Both the position numbers and the translations under genes were made by a program. A model generated the notes under the pieces. It was not told the origin of the DNA and made no database searches. It saw only the letters and a program-made list of their open reading frames with translations. 64,000 nucleotides of DNA from Beijerinckia sp. 28-YEA-48 (GTDB taxonomy: Bacteria > Pseudomonadota > Alphaproteobacteria > Rhizobiales > Beijerinckiaceae): contig NZ_FNSI01000001.1 of the NCBI RefSeq assembly GCF_900104955.1, positions 1 to 64,000 on the forward strand. Reading direction: 5' to 3'. This document shows, one piece after another, positions 16,167 through 25,100 of the stretch (its first letter is position 1; each line of letters begins with the position of its first letter).

Positions 16167-17024
16167 TTATTGGAGGGGGATTGGCCGAAAGGCATGCGGC
16201 GACATCCGCTGCAGCTTCTGCAATCGTGTGCGCAGCGCCGCGATGTGATCGAGCATGCGCTGTGCCGCCAATTCGCCGTCACCGGCGATGATGGCGGCGG
16301 CGATTTCCGCGTGCTGCTTGTTGGTCAGCGGCACATCGATTGTCTGCCACAGGTTGAGATACCAGAAGCGGGTCGAACGCTCGTGCAGCAAGCGGGCGAA
16401 ATCGCTCATGATCGCATTGCCCGACATCTGCGCGATCTCGCGGTGGAACCAGCGATCGTTGGCGGTGAAGGCAGCGATATCCGGCGGGTCTTCGTCCACC
16501 GTCGCCGTGGCGATTTCCATGACGCGTGACAGCTGATCGGCGGTGATCTCGCCAGCCGCGACCCGACGCGCGGCGGAGCGCGCCAGTTCAGGTTCAACCG
16601 TCACGCGGGAATCAAGGATTTTCATGATTTCGGCCAAGCTGTCAGGCTGGACGATGATGCCCTTGCGCGGCAGCACGTCGACCAAACCTTCCATCTGTAA
16701 GCGCTGCAACGCTTGATGAACCGGCGTGCGCCCCAGTTTAAGCTGCGCGCAGATCGCCGCTTCATTCAAATATTGGCCGGGCAGAAAGTGCAGATTGATG
16801 ATCCGCTCCTTAATGCTTTCATAGGCCTGCTGGACCAGCGATTTGCCTTCATCGACCTTCCGCTCCTTTGACGAGGCGGCCTGTTTTTTCGGCACAGAGG
16901 CTGACTTTTTCGGCTTGGGAGCCGCGGGTGACTTTGAGGCCGCGTTCTTGGACGTGGCGTTCTTGGACGTGGCGTTGGGCGTCGCGTTTTTGGGGGCTGC
17001 GTTGGATTTGGGGGTCGCGGCCAT
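16167..17024 (-). CDS. GntR family regulator (FCD type) with basic low-complexity N-terminal tail
   Basis: The ATG at 17024 follows GAGGAGCTGGCTG and gives 285 residues. The first ~57 residues are Lys/Ala/Ser/Asn-rich with a repeating NATSK unit (a 15-bp DNA repeat at 16944-16973), resembling histone H1-type tails. Next come the winged helix-turn-helix (AYESIKERIINLHFLPGQYL, LGRTPVHQALQRLQMEGLV) and the all-helical FCD effector domain with metal-site histidines (NDRWFHREIAQ, KQHAEIAAAI). It probably represses cluster 1, sits between its operon and its transport genes, and has a cluster motif 107 bases upstream, suggesting autoregulation. Confidence 0.9.
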   Translation of the reverse strand: MAATPKSNAAPKNATPNATSKNATSKNAASKSPAAPKPKKSASVPKKQAASSKERKVDEGKSLVQQAYESIKERIINLHFLPGQYLNEAAICAQLKLGRTPVHQALQRLQMEGLVDVLPRKGIIVQPDSLAEIMKILDSRVTVEPELARSAARRVAAGEITADQLSRVMEIATATVDEDPPDIAAFTANDRWFHREIAQMSGNAIMSDFARLLHERSTRFWYLNLWQTIDVPLTNKQHAEIAAAIIAGDGELAAQRMLDHIAALRTRLQKLQRMSPHAFRPIPLQ

Positions 17025-17130
17025 CAGCCAGCTCCTCATCAGCGACGGGAATCGTCCGTCGGAAATAGCCCCGATGACTATTCCTTACGCAACATGAGCG
17101 CAAGACTTAGTCATCACCAAAAATTACTGA

Positions 17131-17139
17131 TGAAATATC
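17131..17139 (+). promoter_or_regulatory. TGAAATATC motif, putative cluster-1 operator (site b)
   Basis: TGAAATATC occurs in the 147-base gap before the GntR gene, within the context TACTGATGAAATATCTGACG. The TCTGAC extension is shared with the near-copy at 18200. It fits autoregulation of the regulator gene. Confidence 0.5.
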
Positions 17140-17171
17140 TGACGAAACCGCTGCCTTATCAAAGTGCACCA

Positions 17172-18140
17172 TCAGTCGATACTGATCTTGGCGCGTTGGA
17201 TGACCTCGCGCCACGTGCGCGTCTCCGCATCAATCCGTTGCGCCATCGCGGTTGAACCATCGCCCAAGGCCGTAATGCCGACTTGCGCGAGCTTGTCGCG
17301 CAGCTCCGGATCGGCGAGCGCTTGCACGACGGCGCGTTCGATCTCCGCGCGCAGCGGTTCTGGTGTCGCCTTGGCGACGAGGAGGGCGAACCAGGCGCTG
17401 GTCTCGAAGCCCGCAACGCCAGCTTCGATCATGGTCGGGACCGCCGGCAGCGGACCAGCCCGTTGCGCGGTTGTCACCGCCAGCGCGCGCAACTGGCCGG
17501 CGCGGACCTGCTCGAGCACGGACGGCAGATTGTCGAACATCACTTGCACATGGCCGCCGATGAGATCGGCGACGGCGGGCGCGCTGCCCTTATAGGGAAC
17601 ATGGACCATGTCGGCCCCGGTCATCTGGCGGAACATTTCGCCGTTGAGATGGCCGTTGGAGCCGTTGCCTTGAGAGGCATAGTTGAGGCTGCCGGGCTTG
17701 GCTTTCGTCAAGGCAACCAGTTCGGCGATGGTCGCGGCCGGCACCGAAGGATGGACGACGACGACATTGGGCACCGAGCCGGTGCGCGTTATCGGTGCGA
17801 GATCGCGGCCGACATCATAACCAAGCGAACGGTAAAGCAGAGGATTGAGCGTCAGGGCGCTCGAAGCGACGGCAAGCAAGGTGTGACCGTCGGCCGGGCC
17901 GCGCGCCACGGCCAGGACGCCGACGCTGCCGTTGGCGCCGGGGCGGTTCTCGACAATGACTGATTGCTTCCAGATGTCGCCGAGCTTTTGCGCGAGAAGG
18001 CGGGAGATGATGTCGCTGGTTCCGCCGGCCTGGTAGGGCGAGATGATGGTGACGGGGCGCGATGGGAAATTCTGCGCGTGTGCCGTTGCAACACCGAGAA
18101 AGCCGAGAGTAGCGAGCGCGAGCCCGCGAAGCGCCCGCAT
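17172..18140 (-). CDS. Bug family (TctC-like) periplasmic solute-binding protein
   Basis: The chosen ATG (18140) gives 322 residues with a clean signal peptide (RALRGLALATLGFLGVATAHA, written here from position 2 in part; cleavage before QNFPSRP). Bug hallmarks follow: the PSRPVTIISPYQAGGTSDI loop, then VENRPGANGSVG and YKGSAPAVADLIGGHVQ. Bug proteins bind carboxylates such as tricarboxylates or aromatic acids for tripartite (TctAB) transporters. No TctA/TctB genes are in the window, so it either recruits a distant membrane pair or acts in sensing. A second Bug gene lies immediately upstream. Confidence 0.92.
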   Translation of the reverse strand: MRALRGLALATLGFLGVATAHAQNFPSRPVTIISPYQAGGTSDIISRLLAQKLGDIWKQSVIVENRPGANGSVGVLAVARGPADGHTLLAVASSALTLNPLLYRSLGYDVGRDLAPITRTGSVPNVVVVHPSVPAATIAELVALTKAKPGSLNYASQGNGSNGHLNGEMFRQMTGADMVHVPYKGSAPAVADLIGGHVQVMFDNLPSVLEQVRAGQLRALAVTTAQRAGPLPAVPTMIEAGVAGFETSAWFALLVAKATPEPLRAEIERAVVQALADPELRDKLAQVGITALGDGSTAMAQRIDAETRTWREVIQRAKISID

Positions 18141-18198
18141 CGAGCTCCTGTATTGTCCCCAATGCGACGACTTTATCATGAGTGTGCTCCGGTTTGTC

Positions 18199-18209
18199 AG
18201 ATATTCAAC
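18199..18209 (-). promoter_or_regulatory. Near-copy of the cluster-1 motif (site d)
   Basis: On the minus strand the bases read GTTGAATATCTGAC, matching site b (TGAAATATCTGAC) except for one missing A. It lies about 55 bases before the first Bug gene start (18140). This is a weaker match than the other four sites. Confidence 0.35.
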
Positions 18210-18249
18210 ACGGCGATAAAATGGGCAGAAGATGGCTCGGATGCTGCGC

Positions 18250-19239
18250 TTAAGGCGCTTCGATGTGGGCGCGCTCGATGGCTGATTTCCAGCGCGCGCC
18301 GTCCTGTGCCAGGAAGGTCGCGAAATCGTCGCGCGTTCTCAAATCAGTCGTGACGCTGAGATCGGCCAGGCGTTGCACCCGTGCGGCTTCCATGAATCCG
18401 CTGCGCAGCGCTTGGGTCAGGATTGTTGCTGTCTCTGCCGGCAGCCCCGCTGGTCCGAGCAGGCCGTACCAGGTTCCAACGCCGATATTGCGTATGCCGG
18501 CCTCTTCGAGTGTCGGAATATCGGGCGCAGAAGATAGGCGCGCTGGCGCGGTGACAGCGAGGGCGCGCAAGGTTCCGCCTGTCACTTGCGGCAGAAGCTG
18601 AGGCACGTTCTCAAACAGAAAGTCGACGTGTCCACTGATGAGGTCGTTCACGGCTGGCGCGCCGCCACGATAGGGCACATGCGTGGCCTCGAAGTCGGCT
18701 TCAAGGCGGAAGAGTTCAGCTAAAAGATGCACCGATGTGCCGATGCCCGGCGATGCAAAGTTGAGTTTCTTCGGCTGCGCCTGACCGGCGGCAATGAGGT
18801 CGGCGACGGTTCGGGCCGCGTTCTTGGGATTGACGACAAGAAAGCTCGGCACTTCCGTCACCAGAGCCAGGGGCGTGAAGTCGGCTTCCGTGCGATACTG
18901 TGCGTTCTTTGTCAGATGAGGGCCGATGGTCAGCGGGCCGCCGGCGGTGAACAGCAGCGTGTAGCCATCCGGGGTTGCTTTGGCGACGGTGTTACAGCCG
19001 ATCATGCCGGAAGCGCCCGGCTTGTTCTCGACGACAAAGCTCTTCCCGAGTTTTTCGCTGAGCGTCTCGGCGGTGATGCGCGCCAGAATGTCGGCGGTGC
19101 CGCCGGCCGCATAGGGCACGATCAGGGTGACGGTGCGGGCAGGATAGTCTGCGGCGCGCGCGGGGATGCTCGCCAATCCGGCGAGTGCAAGCGAAACGGC
19201 GGTCCGCCGGGTGATGCCGTTGCGTGAAACTGGTCTCAC
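18250..19239 (-). CDS. Bug family periplasmic solute-binding protein, Tat-like signal
   Basis: The longest frame starts with a TTG at 19320, but a GTG at 19239 preceded by GAGAGGCTTTC yields a normal 329-residue export precursor. The signal contains ITRRTAVSLALAGLASIPAR, a plausible twin-arginine motif. The mature protein shows the Bug signatures YPARTVTLIVPYAAGGTADI, VENKPGASGMIG and PYRGGAPAVNDLISGHVDF. It probably binds a carboxylated substrate related to that of its neighbour. As with the neighbour, no tripartite membrane subunits are encoded nearby. A TGAAATATC site lies 120 bases upstream. Confidence 0.92.
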   Translation of the reverse strand: MRPVSRNGITRRTAVSLALAGLASIPARAADYPARTVTLIVPYAAGGTADILARITAETLSEKLGKSFVVENKPGASGMIGCNTVAKATPDGYTLLFTAGGPLTIGPHLTKNAQYRTEADFTPLALVTEVPSFLVVNPKNAARTVADLIAAGQAQPKKLNFASPGIGTSVHLLAELFRLEADFEATHVPYRGGAPAVNDLISGHVDFLFENVPQLLPQVTGGTLRALAVTAPARLSSAPDIPTLEEAGIRNIGVGTWYGLLGPAGLPAETATILTQALRSGFMEAARVQRLADLSVTTDLRTRDDFATFLAQDGARWKSAIERAHIEAP

Positions 19240-19358
19240 GAAAGCCTCTCGATGAGCGCGCACGACTTCGGCTGCCGACAAGCCGTTCAGCCTGCCAAGC
19301 CACTGTCCCGGAGCGCTCAAAGCCTGAGCCCGGAATAGCTACCTCTGTCCTCGCACGT

Positions 19359-19367
19359 GATATTTCA
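19359..19367 (-). promoter_or_regulatory. TGAAATATC motif, putative cluster-1 operator (site e)
   Basis: The plus strand reads GTGATATTTCATAA, whose complement contains TGAAATATCAC. It is upstream of the second Bug gene and forms the right-hand limit of cluster 1. The adjoining 19368-19697 has only spurious short frames and no structure I recognise. Confidence 0.5.
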
Positions 19368-19697
19368 TAAAAAATCTTACATACTGCCGCAGCGAAGTAA
19401 ATGCCCTGAACGCTGGCTTCGCAGATTTTCTGCGCCGGCAAATTCCGGAGCAGGTTCCGCTGTTTGCGCGGGCAGGATGCTTTGATTGGTGCAGGCGGGT
19501 GGCCGATTCCGACCTACGCGACCCAAGCGCTTCTCAAGTGGAAGGTGACGCCGATGTCGGTGCGTCGACCGTTGGCGGCTTCGCCAAGCCGTGACATGCG
19601 GGGCAGATGTCGGAAGGGGCGGCCGGCGCAGCGGCAGGCCCTATCTGCGTATGGCAATAGAAAGCTGTCGCGACGATGGCACGCGATAGGTGGGATA

Positions 19698-20372
19698 TTA
19701 CTTCTCTGCGGTCATCATGTAGCCAACACCGCGCACGGTGTTGATCTTGATCCGTGCGCCCAGATTCATGAGCTGCTTTCTCAAACGGTGTACATAGACT
19801 TCCACCGCGTTGGAGCCAACGTCGCCCGTCAGGCCGAACAATTGATCCTCCAGATGCTTTTTGGAGACGACGTTTCCTTTGCGTCGAAGCAGCAATTCCA
19901 GAACAGCAAGTTCGCGTGCTGAAAGCAGTTGCAGTTTGTCGTCGATGAACACCTGTCGATCTTCGGTATCGAAGGACACGTTGGAGAGTTGCAGCGAGCG
20001 TCCGAGAATTTGTCCTGGGCGTCGCAGTAGCGCTTCAAGGCGCGCCACCAATTCACCAAACTCAAACGGCTTCACCAGATAGTCATCTGCGCCGATCCTC
20101 AAACCATTGATCCGATCATGCACGCTTCCGCGCGCGGTTAGAATCAACACCGGCACCGGGTCTTTACGTATGCGAAGTTCCCGGAGGACGGTCAGTCCAT
20201 CTCCATCCGGCAAGCCCAGATCCAGAATCAACGCGGCATAGCGCGCGTTGCGAAGTGCTTCTCTCGCAGCGACTGCGCTGGCAAGATGATCACTGTCGAA
20301 GCCCGCTGATTTCAAGCCATCGATCAGGAGATGAGCAAGTTCCGGGCTGTCTTCGACGACGAGCACCCTCAT
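19698..20372 (-). CDS. OmpR/PhoB-type response regulator, no adjacent kinase
   Basis: A TTG six bases upstream is possible, but the ATG at 20372 after AGAGGGAATTGCTC is preferred; the product is 224 residues. The receiver domain has acidic pocket E8/D9, phospho-acceptor D51 (LILDLGLPDGDG), T79 and K101 (YLVKPF). The C-terminal winged helix spans ~125-222 (SNAVEVYVHRLRKQL, TVRGVGYMM). It resembles the TctD/QseB/PmrA group. No histidine kinase gene adjoins it. It is divergent from the RND efflux genes, whose promoter region carries an 11-bp-spaced direct repeat suited to this family, so it is a likely local regulator. Confidence 0.93.
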   Translation of the reverse strand: MRVLVVEDSPELAHLLIDGLKSAGFDSDHLASAVAAREALRNARYAALILDLGLPDGDGLTVLRELRIRKDPVPVLILTARGSVHDRINGLRIGADDYLVKPFEFGELVARLEALLRRPGQILGRSLQLSNVSFDTEDRQVFIDDKLQLLSARELAVLELLLRRKGNVVSKKHLEDQLFGLTGDVGSNAVEVYVHRLRKQLMNLGARIKINTVRGVGYMMTAEK

Positions 20373-20495
20373 GAGCAATTCCCTCTTTGCATCTAATCGG
20401 CATAGCGCAAGGGCTGCTTAGATGTCACGTGTTCCGACATAATTACGCACCAGATGCGAAGTCAGTTTCGCGTAAGCTCTGGCGCGCGGACGCGA

Positions 20496-20529
20496 CTGTA
20501 AGGTGGCTGTAATTTCGATGATCTATAAT
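20496..20529 (+). promoter_or_regulatory. Candidate RND-pump promoter with tandem response-regulator half-sites
   Basis: CTGTAA occurs at 20496-20501 and again at 20507-20512, an exact 11-base step typical of OmpR/PhoB-family dimers. A perfect TATAAT lies at 20524-20529, 11 bases further on, so the repeats overlap the -35 position. The remaining leader to the gene start (20530-20831) is ~300 bases and holds no convincing gene. Confidence 0.45.
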
Positions 20530-20831
20530 GAGATAGGGAAATATTGCTGAGAAAATCGGTACTGCCGAGGCGCTTGATCCGTAAAGCAAGCCGCCGTTCG
20601 CGCGGGTGGGAAGGGCATGGGGAATGATCGGGGTTAGGCGGTGATGCCGCCATGTCTGTCGGGCAGCTGCACCGCAGGAAGATGGATAATCCTCTCGGTC
20701 TTTGCCGAACTTTTTCATCAGCCTCGTGAAAGATCGGCGCCGCGTGCTGGCTCTCTGTCGGCTCCATTCCGACCAGTTGACGGCGATAACAACGAACAAG
20801 CTACCGGCGATGTGCGGAGTTGAGGTGAAAG

Positions 20832-22079
20832 ATGGAGCGTTCTTCTAAGTCGCATGGCAGGTCTGGTGGCGCCAAAATGGTGGTTGCGCTTGCTGTTTTC
20901 GGCGTTGTCGCTTGCGCGGGCTTTGTGTCCTGGCGCGGAAACGGTGTTCCGGTTGCATCTGCGGCTCCGAGCGAACCGAAGGACAGAGATGGACTGTTCC
21001 GGCCGACGCAAGCTCAATGGTCGGTGTTGTCTGTCGAGCCGGTTCAAGCCATCGCCTTTCGCTCGGAGTTTTCGACGGAAGGCAAGATCGCGATCGATGA
21101 AGATCGCGCGACGCGCGTGTACTCGCAATATGCGGGCCGCGTGACGCAACTGGCAGCTGGCAGCGGCGACAAGGTTCAAAAAGGCCAATTGCTGTTCATG
21201 ATCGAAGCAGCGGATTCGATCGAGACGCAGAAAGACTTCGTGTCCGCGCTTGGCGATCTCAATAAAGCGCGTTCGCAGGTCAATCTGATGACCATCGCCG
21301 AACGTCGTCTCGGTATTCTGTACCGGGATAAGGCGATGGCGCTCAAGGATGTGGAAGAGGCGCAGGCGAATCTGACTGCCGCCAAGAACGATGTGCGCAC
21401 CGCCGAGATTGCGCAGCAGGCGGTGCGCAACCGCTTGCGTCTGCTTGGCAAGACCGAGGCCGAAATCACGACGTTCGAGAACACCGGGATCATCTCGCCC
21501 GAGGCGCCCGTCTATTCGCCAATTGCCGGAACGGTTCTGCAGCGTAACGTCGGCCCCGGCCAGTACATCGATGCCGGCGCCAGCAATGCCGATCCGGTGC
21601 TGCTGGTTGGCGATGTTTCCAAGGTCTGGCTCGTGGCTTACGTGCGGGAGGCGGATGCCGATCACGTGAAGCTCAATCAGCGCCTCACGTTCAAGGTTCT
21701 CACGCTGCCGGGCGAAACCTTCGAGACGCGGGTGAGCTACGTCGGATCCTCGCTTGATTCGGGAAGTCGGCGTCTTCTGGTCCGCGCCTCTGTGGACAAT
21801 CCGCATGGCCGCCTGAAGCCGGAGATGTTCGCCAGCGCGCGTATTGCGGTCCATGAAACCGCGCCGTCTCCAGCGGTCGCGCGTGATGCGATCATCTATG
21901 AGGGAGACGCCGCGCGCGTATGGGTGGCGCGGAGCGATGGGGCCATCGAACTTCGTCGCATTAAGCCGGGCCTGGCTAATGGCGACCTGATTCAGGTGAC
22001 GAGCGGGATCACCGCCAATGAGAAGGTGATCACCCGAGGCAGTCTGTTCATCGACCGCGCTGCTTCGCTTGGAAGCTGA
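20832..22079 (+). CDS. RND efflux periplasmic adaptor (CzcB/CusB-like membrane fusion protein)
   Basis: The 415-residue protein starts at an ATG after TTGAGGTGAAAG. It has an N-terminal membrane anchor or signal (residues ~15-35), then the two half-lipoyl motifs YAGRVTQLAAGSGDKVQKGQ and YSPIAGTVLQRNVGPGQYI flanking an alpha-helical hairpin (~125-200), a beta-barrel (VWLVAYVREADADHVKL) and a C-terminal membrane-proximal domain. It links the inner-membrane RND pump to an outer-membrane channel. No outer-membrane factor is encoded nearby. The stop codon lies in a 13-bp tandem repeat. Confidence 0.92.
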   Translation: MERSSKSHGRSGGAKMVVALAVFGVVACAGFVSWRGNGVPVASAAPSEPKDRDGLFRPTQAQWSVLSVEPVQAIAFRSEFSTEGKIAIDEDRATRVYSQYAGRVTQLAAGSGDKVQKGQLLFMIEAADSIETQKDFVSALGDLNKARSQVNLMTIAERRLGILYRDKAMALKDVEEAQANLTAAKNDVRTAEIAQQAVRNRLRLLGKTEAEITTFENTGIISPEAPVYSPIAGTVLQRNVGPGQYIDAGASNADPVLLVGDVSKVWLVAYVREADADHVKLNQRLTFKVLTLPGETFETRVSYVGSSLDSGSRRLLVRASVDNPHGRLKPEMFASARIAVHETAPSPAVARDAIIYEGDAARVWVARSDGAIELRRIKPGLANGDLIQVTSGITANEKVITRGSLFIDRAASLGS

Positions 22080-22119
22080 CCTTGGAAGCTGACCTTGGAA
22101 GCTGACCTTGGAAGTTAGC
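22068..22119 (+). repeat. 13-bp tandem repeat across the adaptor gene stop codon
   Basis: CTTGGAAGCTGAC is repeated exactly three times (22068, 22081, 22094), with a degenerate fourth copy CTTGGAAGTTAGC. The unit contains TGA, and 13 is not a multiple of three, so the exact copies place a stop in all three forward frames. The natural stop of the adaptor is the TGA in the first copy. Confidence 0.9.
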
Positions 22120-22179
22120 GCCGGACGCTAGCTTTGTCGCGAACTTGAGCTCTCGCCGCTGCCAGAAAGTTCTTTAACG

Positions 22180-25100
22180 ATGCATACTATTCTTGAGTCC
22201 GTTCTGCGGCTGCGAACGCTGATCATCGCTCTGTTTGTGATGCTGCTGGTCGTCGGCGGCGTCACGTTCAGCCGATTGAACATCGAGGCCTATCCCGATC
22301 CGGTTCCGCCACTCGTCCAGGTGATCACGCAAAATCCGGGGCAATCGGCCGAGGATATCGAACGCTATATCACGATCCCGATCGAAGCTGGCTTGACGAC
22401 GGCGCAGCATCTGACGTCTATCCGGTCGATTTCGCTGTTTGGCCTCTCCGACATTCGCCTGCAGTTTACCTACGACTTCACTTACGACGAGGCGCTGCAG
22501 CGCGTCCTCAATTTGCTCGGACAACTGCCGCCTTTGCAGAACGGCGCCCAGCCAGGGATATCGCCGTGGAGCCCGATTGGCGAAATCTACCGCTACCAGC
22601 TGGTCGGCCCGGCGAGTTACAGCGTGATGGACCTGCGTACCTTGCAGGATTGGGTGGTTGCGCGTCGGTTCCGCGCCATTCCTGGCGTTCTTGACGTCTC
22701 GAGCTGGGGCGGAAAGACCAAGACATTCGAAGCCCAGATCGATCTGAACAAGCTGACAGCCCACGGCCTGACGCTGGCGGACGTGGTTGAGACCCTCAAA
22801 AAGAGCAATGTGAACGTCGGCGGGCAAACGATGAATGTGGGGATGCAGTCGGCGGTTGTGCGCGGCGTCGGGCTCATTCAGACCATCGACGATATCCGCA
22901 ATACGATGTTGAGCCAGTCTGGCGCCAATCCGGTGCGGATTCAGGACATCGCAGACGTTCAGGTCAGTCATTTGCCGCGCCTCGGTATCGCTGGTCGTGA
23001 CAGCGTTGACGATATCGTTCAGGGCACCGTGCTGATGCGGCGCGGCGAACAGAGCACGCCGGTCATCGCGCGGGTGAAGGAGGAGGTGGAGAAGATCAAT
23101 AGTTCCGACCTTCTCCCGCCAGGTGTCCAAATCGCTCGTATATATGATCGAAGCGAGCTGATCGGGATTACGACGCATACCGTGATGTTCAACGTTCTTT
23201 TCGGCATTGCCCTCGTCTTCCTGGTTCAGTGGCTATTCCTGGGCGATCTCAGAAGCGCGATCGTCGTGGCGTCGGCCATTCCGTTCGCGTTCTTTTTTGC
23301 CATCATCATCATGGTTCTGCGCGGCGAGTCGGCGAACCTGCTTTCCATCGGTGCGATCGACTTTGGCTTGATTATCGATGCGACCGTCATCATGGTTGAA
23401 AATATTTTCCGGCATCTGTCGATGACGGGGTCTCAGCATCGAAACGCCGGGGCTACGGACGGTCCACGAGCCGGAACAAAGCTTTCCATCATCTACAGCG
23501 CGGCGATGGAAGTCAGTCGGCCCATCCTTTTCTCCGCGGCGATTATTCTCGCCGGCTTCCTACCGCTGTTCACGTTGAGCGGGGTTGAGGGCCATATCTT
23601 CGGTCCGATGGCGAAAACCTACGCCTATGCGCTTGCCGGCGGCCTCCTGGCGACGTTCACGGTGGCGCCGGCGCTGAGCGCTTTCCTTCTGTCGGATAAG
23701 ACAACGCATGAGGATACTTTCTTTGTCCGATTGCTGCGCGGGGCGTATTTGCCGCTCCTGCGCTCGGCATTGCGAAACAAGATATTGACGATGGTGTTCG
23801 CTCTCGTCATGGGCGCGCTGTCGATCATTGGTGGGCGGTCGCTGGGCCTGGAGTTTCTGCCGACCTTGGAGGAAGGCAACCTTTGGCTGCGCGCCACGAT
23901 GCCGTCGTCGATCTCTTTGGAAGCGGGCAATGAATCGGCGAACCGCATTCGCCGCTATCTTTCTGAATTGCCGGAGATCGAAACCGTTGTTTCGCAGCAG
24001 GGGCGCACGGATGACGGAACCGATTCCAACGGTTTCTTCAATGTGGAATTCAATGTTCCGCTTGCGGCAAAGGCTAAGTGGCGCCCGGGAATGGATAAGC
24101 CGGCGCTGATCAAAGAGATCAGTGAGACTCTCAATGCACAGTTCCCCGGCATCGAGTTCAATTTCTCTCAGTATCTTCAGGATAATGTTGCCGAAGCGAT
24201 CTCTGGCGTGAAGGGCGATAATACGGTCAAGGTCTATGGCCATGACCTCAACACGTTGAAAGAGGTTGCCGAGAAGATCAAAGCCGTGATGAACACGGTT
24301 CCTGGCATTGCCGATCTCAGCGTCTACACCTTGCTGGGTCAGCCGACAGTCAAAATCGAGATCGATCGGTTTGCCGCAGGACGTTATGGCTTGGCGCCGG
24401 GAGATATCAACACGGCGATCCAGACTGCTGTTGGTGGCGAGGAGGCTGGGAACCTCTATGAGCCGACCAGCGACCGCTTCTTCCCGATCATGGTTCGGCT
24501 GGCGCCGGAATATCGCAAGAATATCGAAGCGCTCAACCAGCTGACGATCGGTGTGAAAAACGACGATACGGACCAGATCATGCACGTGCCTTTACAGGCG
24601 GTAGCTAAGGTCAGTTTGGTCTCCGGGCCGTCCTTCATCTATCGCGAACAACAGCAGCGCTATATTCCAATCAAGTTCAGCGTGCGCGATCGCGACCTCG
24701 GCAGTGCGATCCACGAAGCGCAGCAGAAAATCGCCGAATTGAAGCTTCCCGCTGGCTATCGCTTGGAGTGGGCGGGACAGTTCGGCAATCTTCAGGATGC
24801 GATCAAGCGCCTTCAGATCATCATCCCGATGACCATTATGCTGATCGCTGTTCTTCTCTTCGTGAATTTCTCGTCCCTGACAGACACGCTCCTCGGTTTG
24901 AGCGTGATTCCGATGGCCATGGTTGGCGGCATTCTGGCTCTCCTTGTCACCGGCATACCGTTCAGCGTCTCGGCAGCTGTTGGCTTCATCGCGCTCTTTG
25001 GCATTTCGGTGATGGAAGGCATCATCCTTCTGTCTCAGTTCAATCAACTGATGAGCCGCGGGGTGGAGCGATCCGTCGCGGTTTACGAGGCCTGCGAGGT

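Noticed and set aside
19368-19697. Possible gene remnant or insertion-sequence scar between the second Bug gene and the response regulator
   Set aside because: No inverted repeats, target duplication or recognisable protein fragment could be seen.
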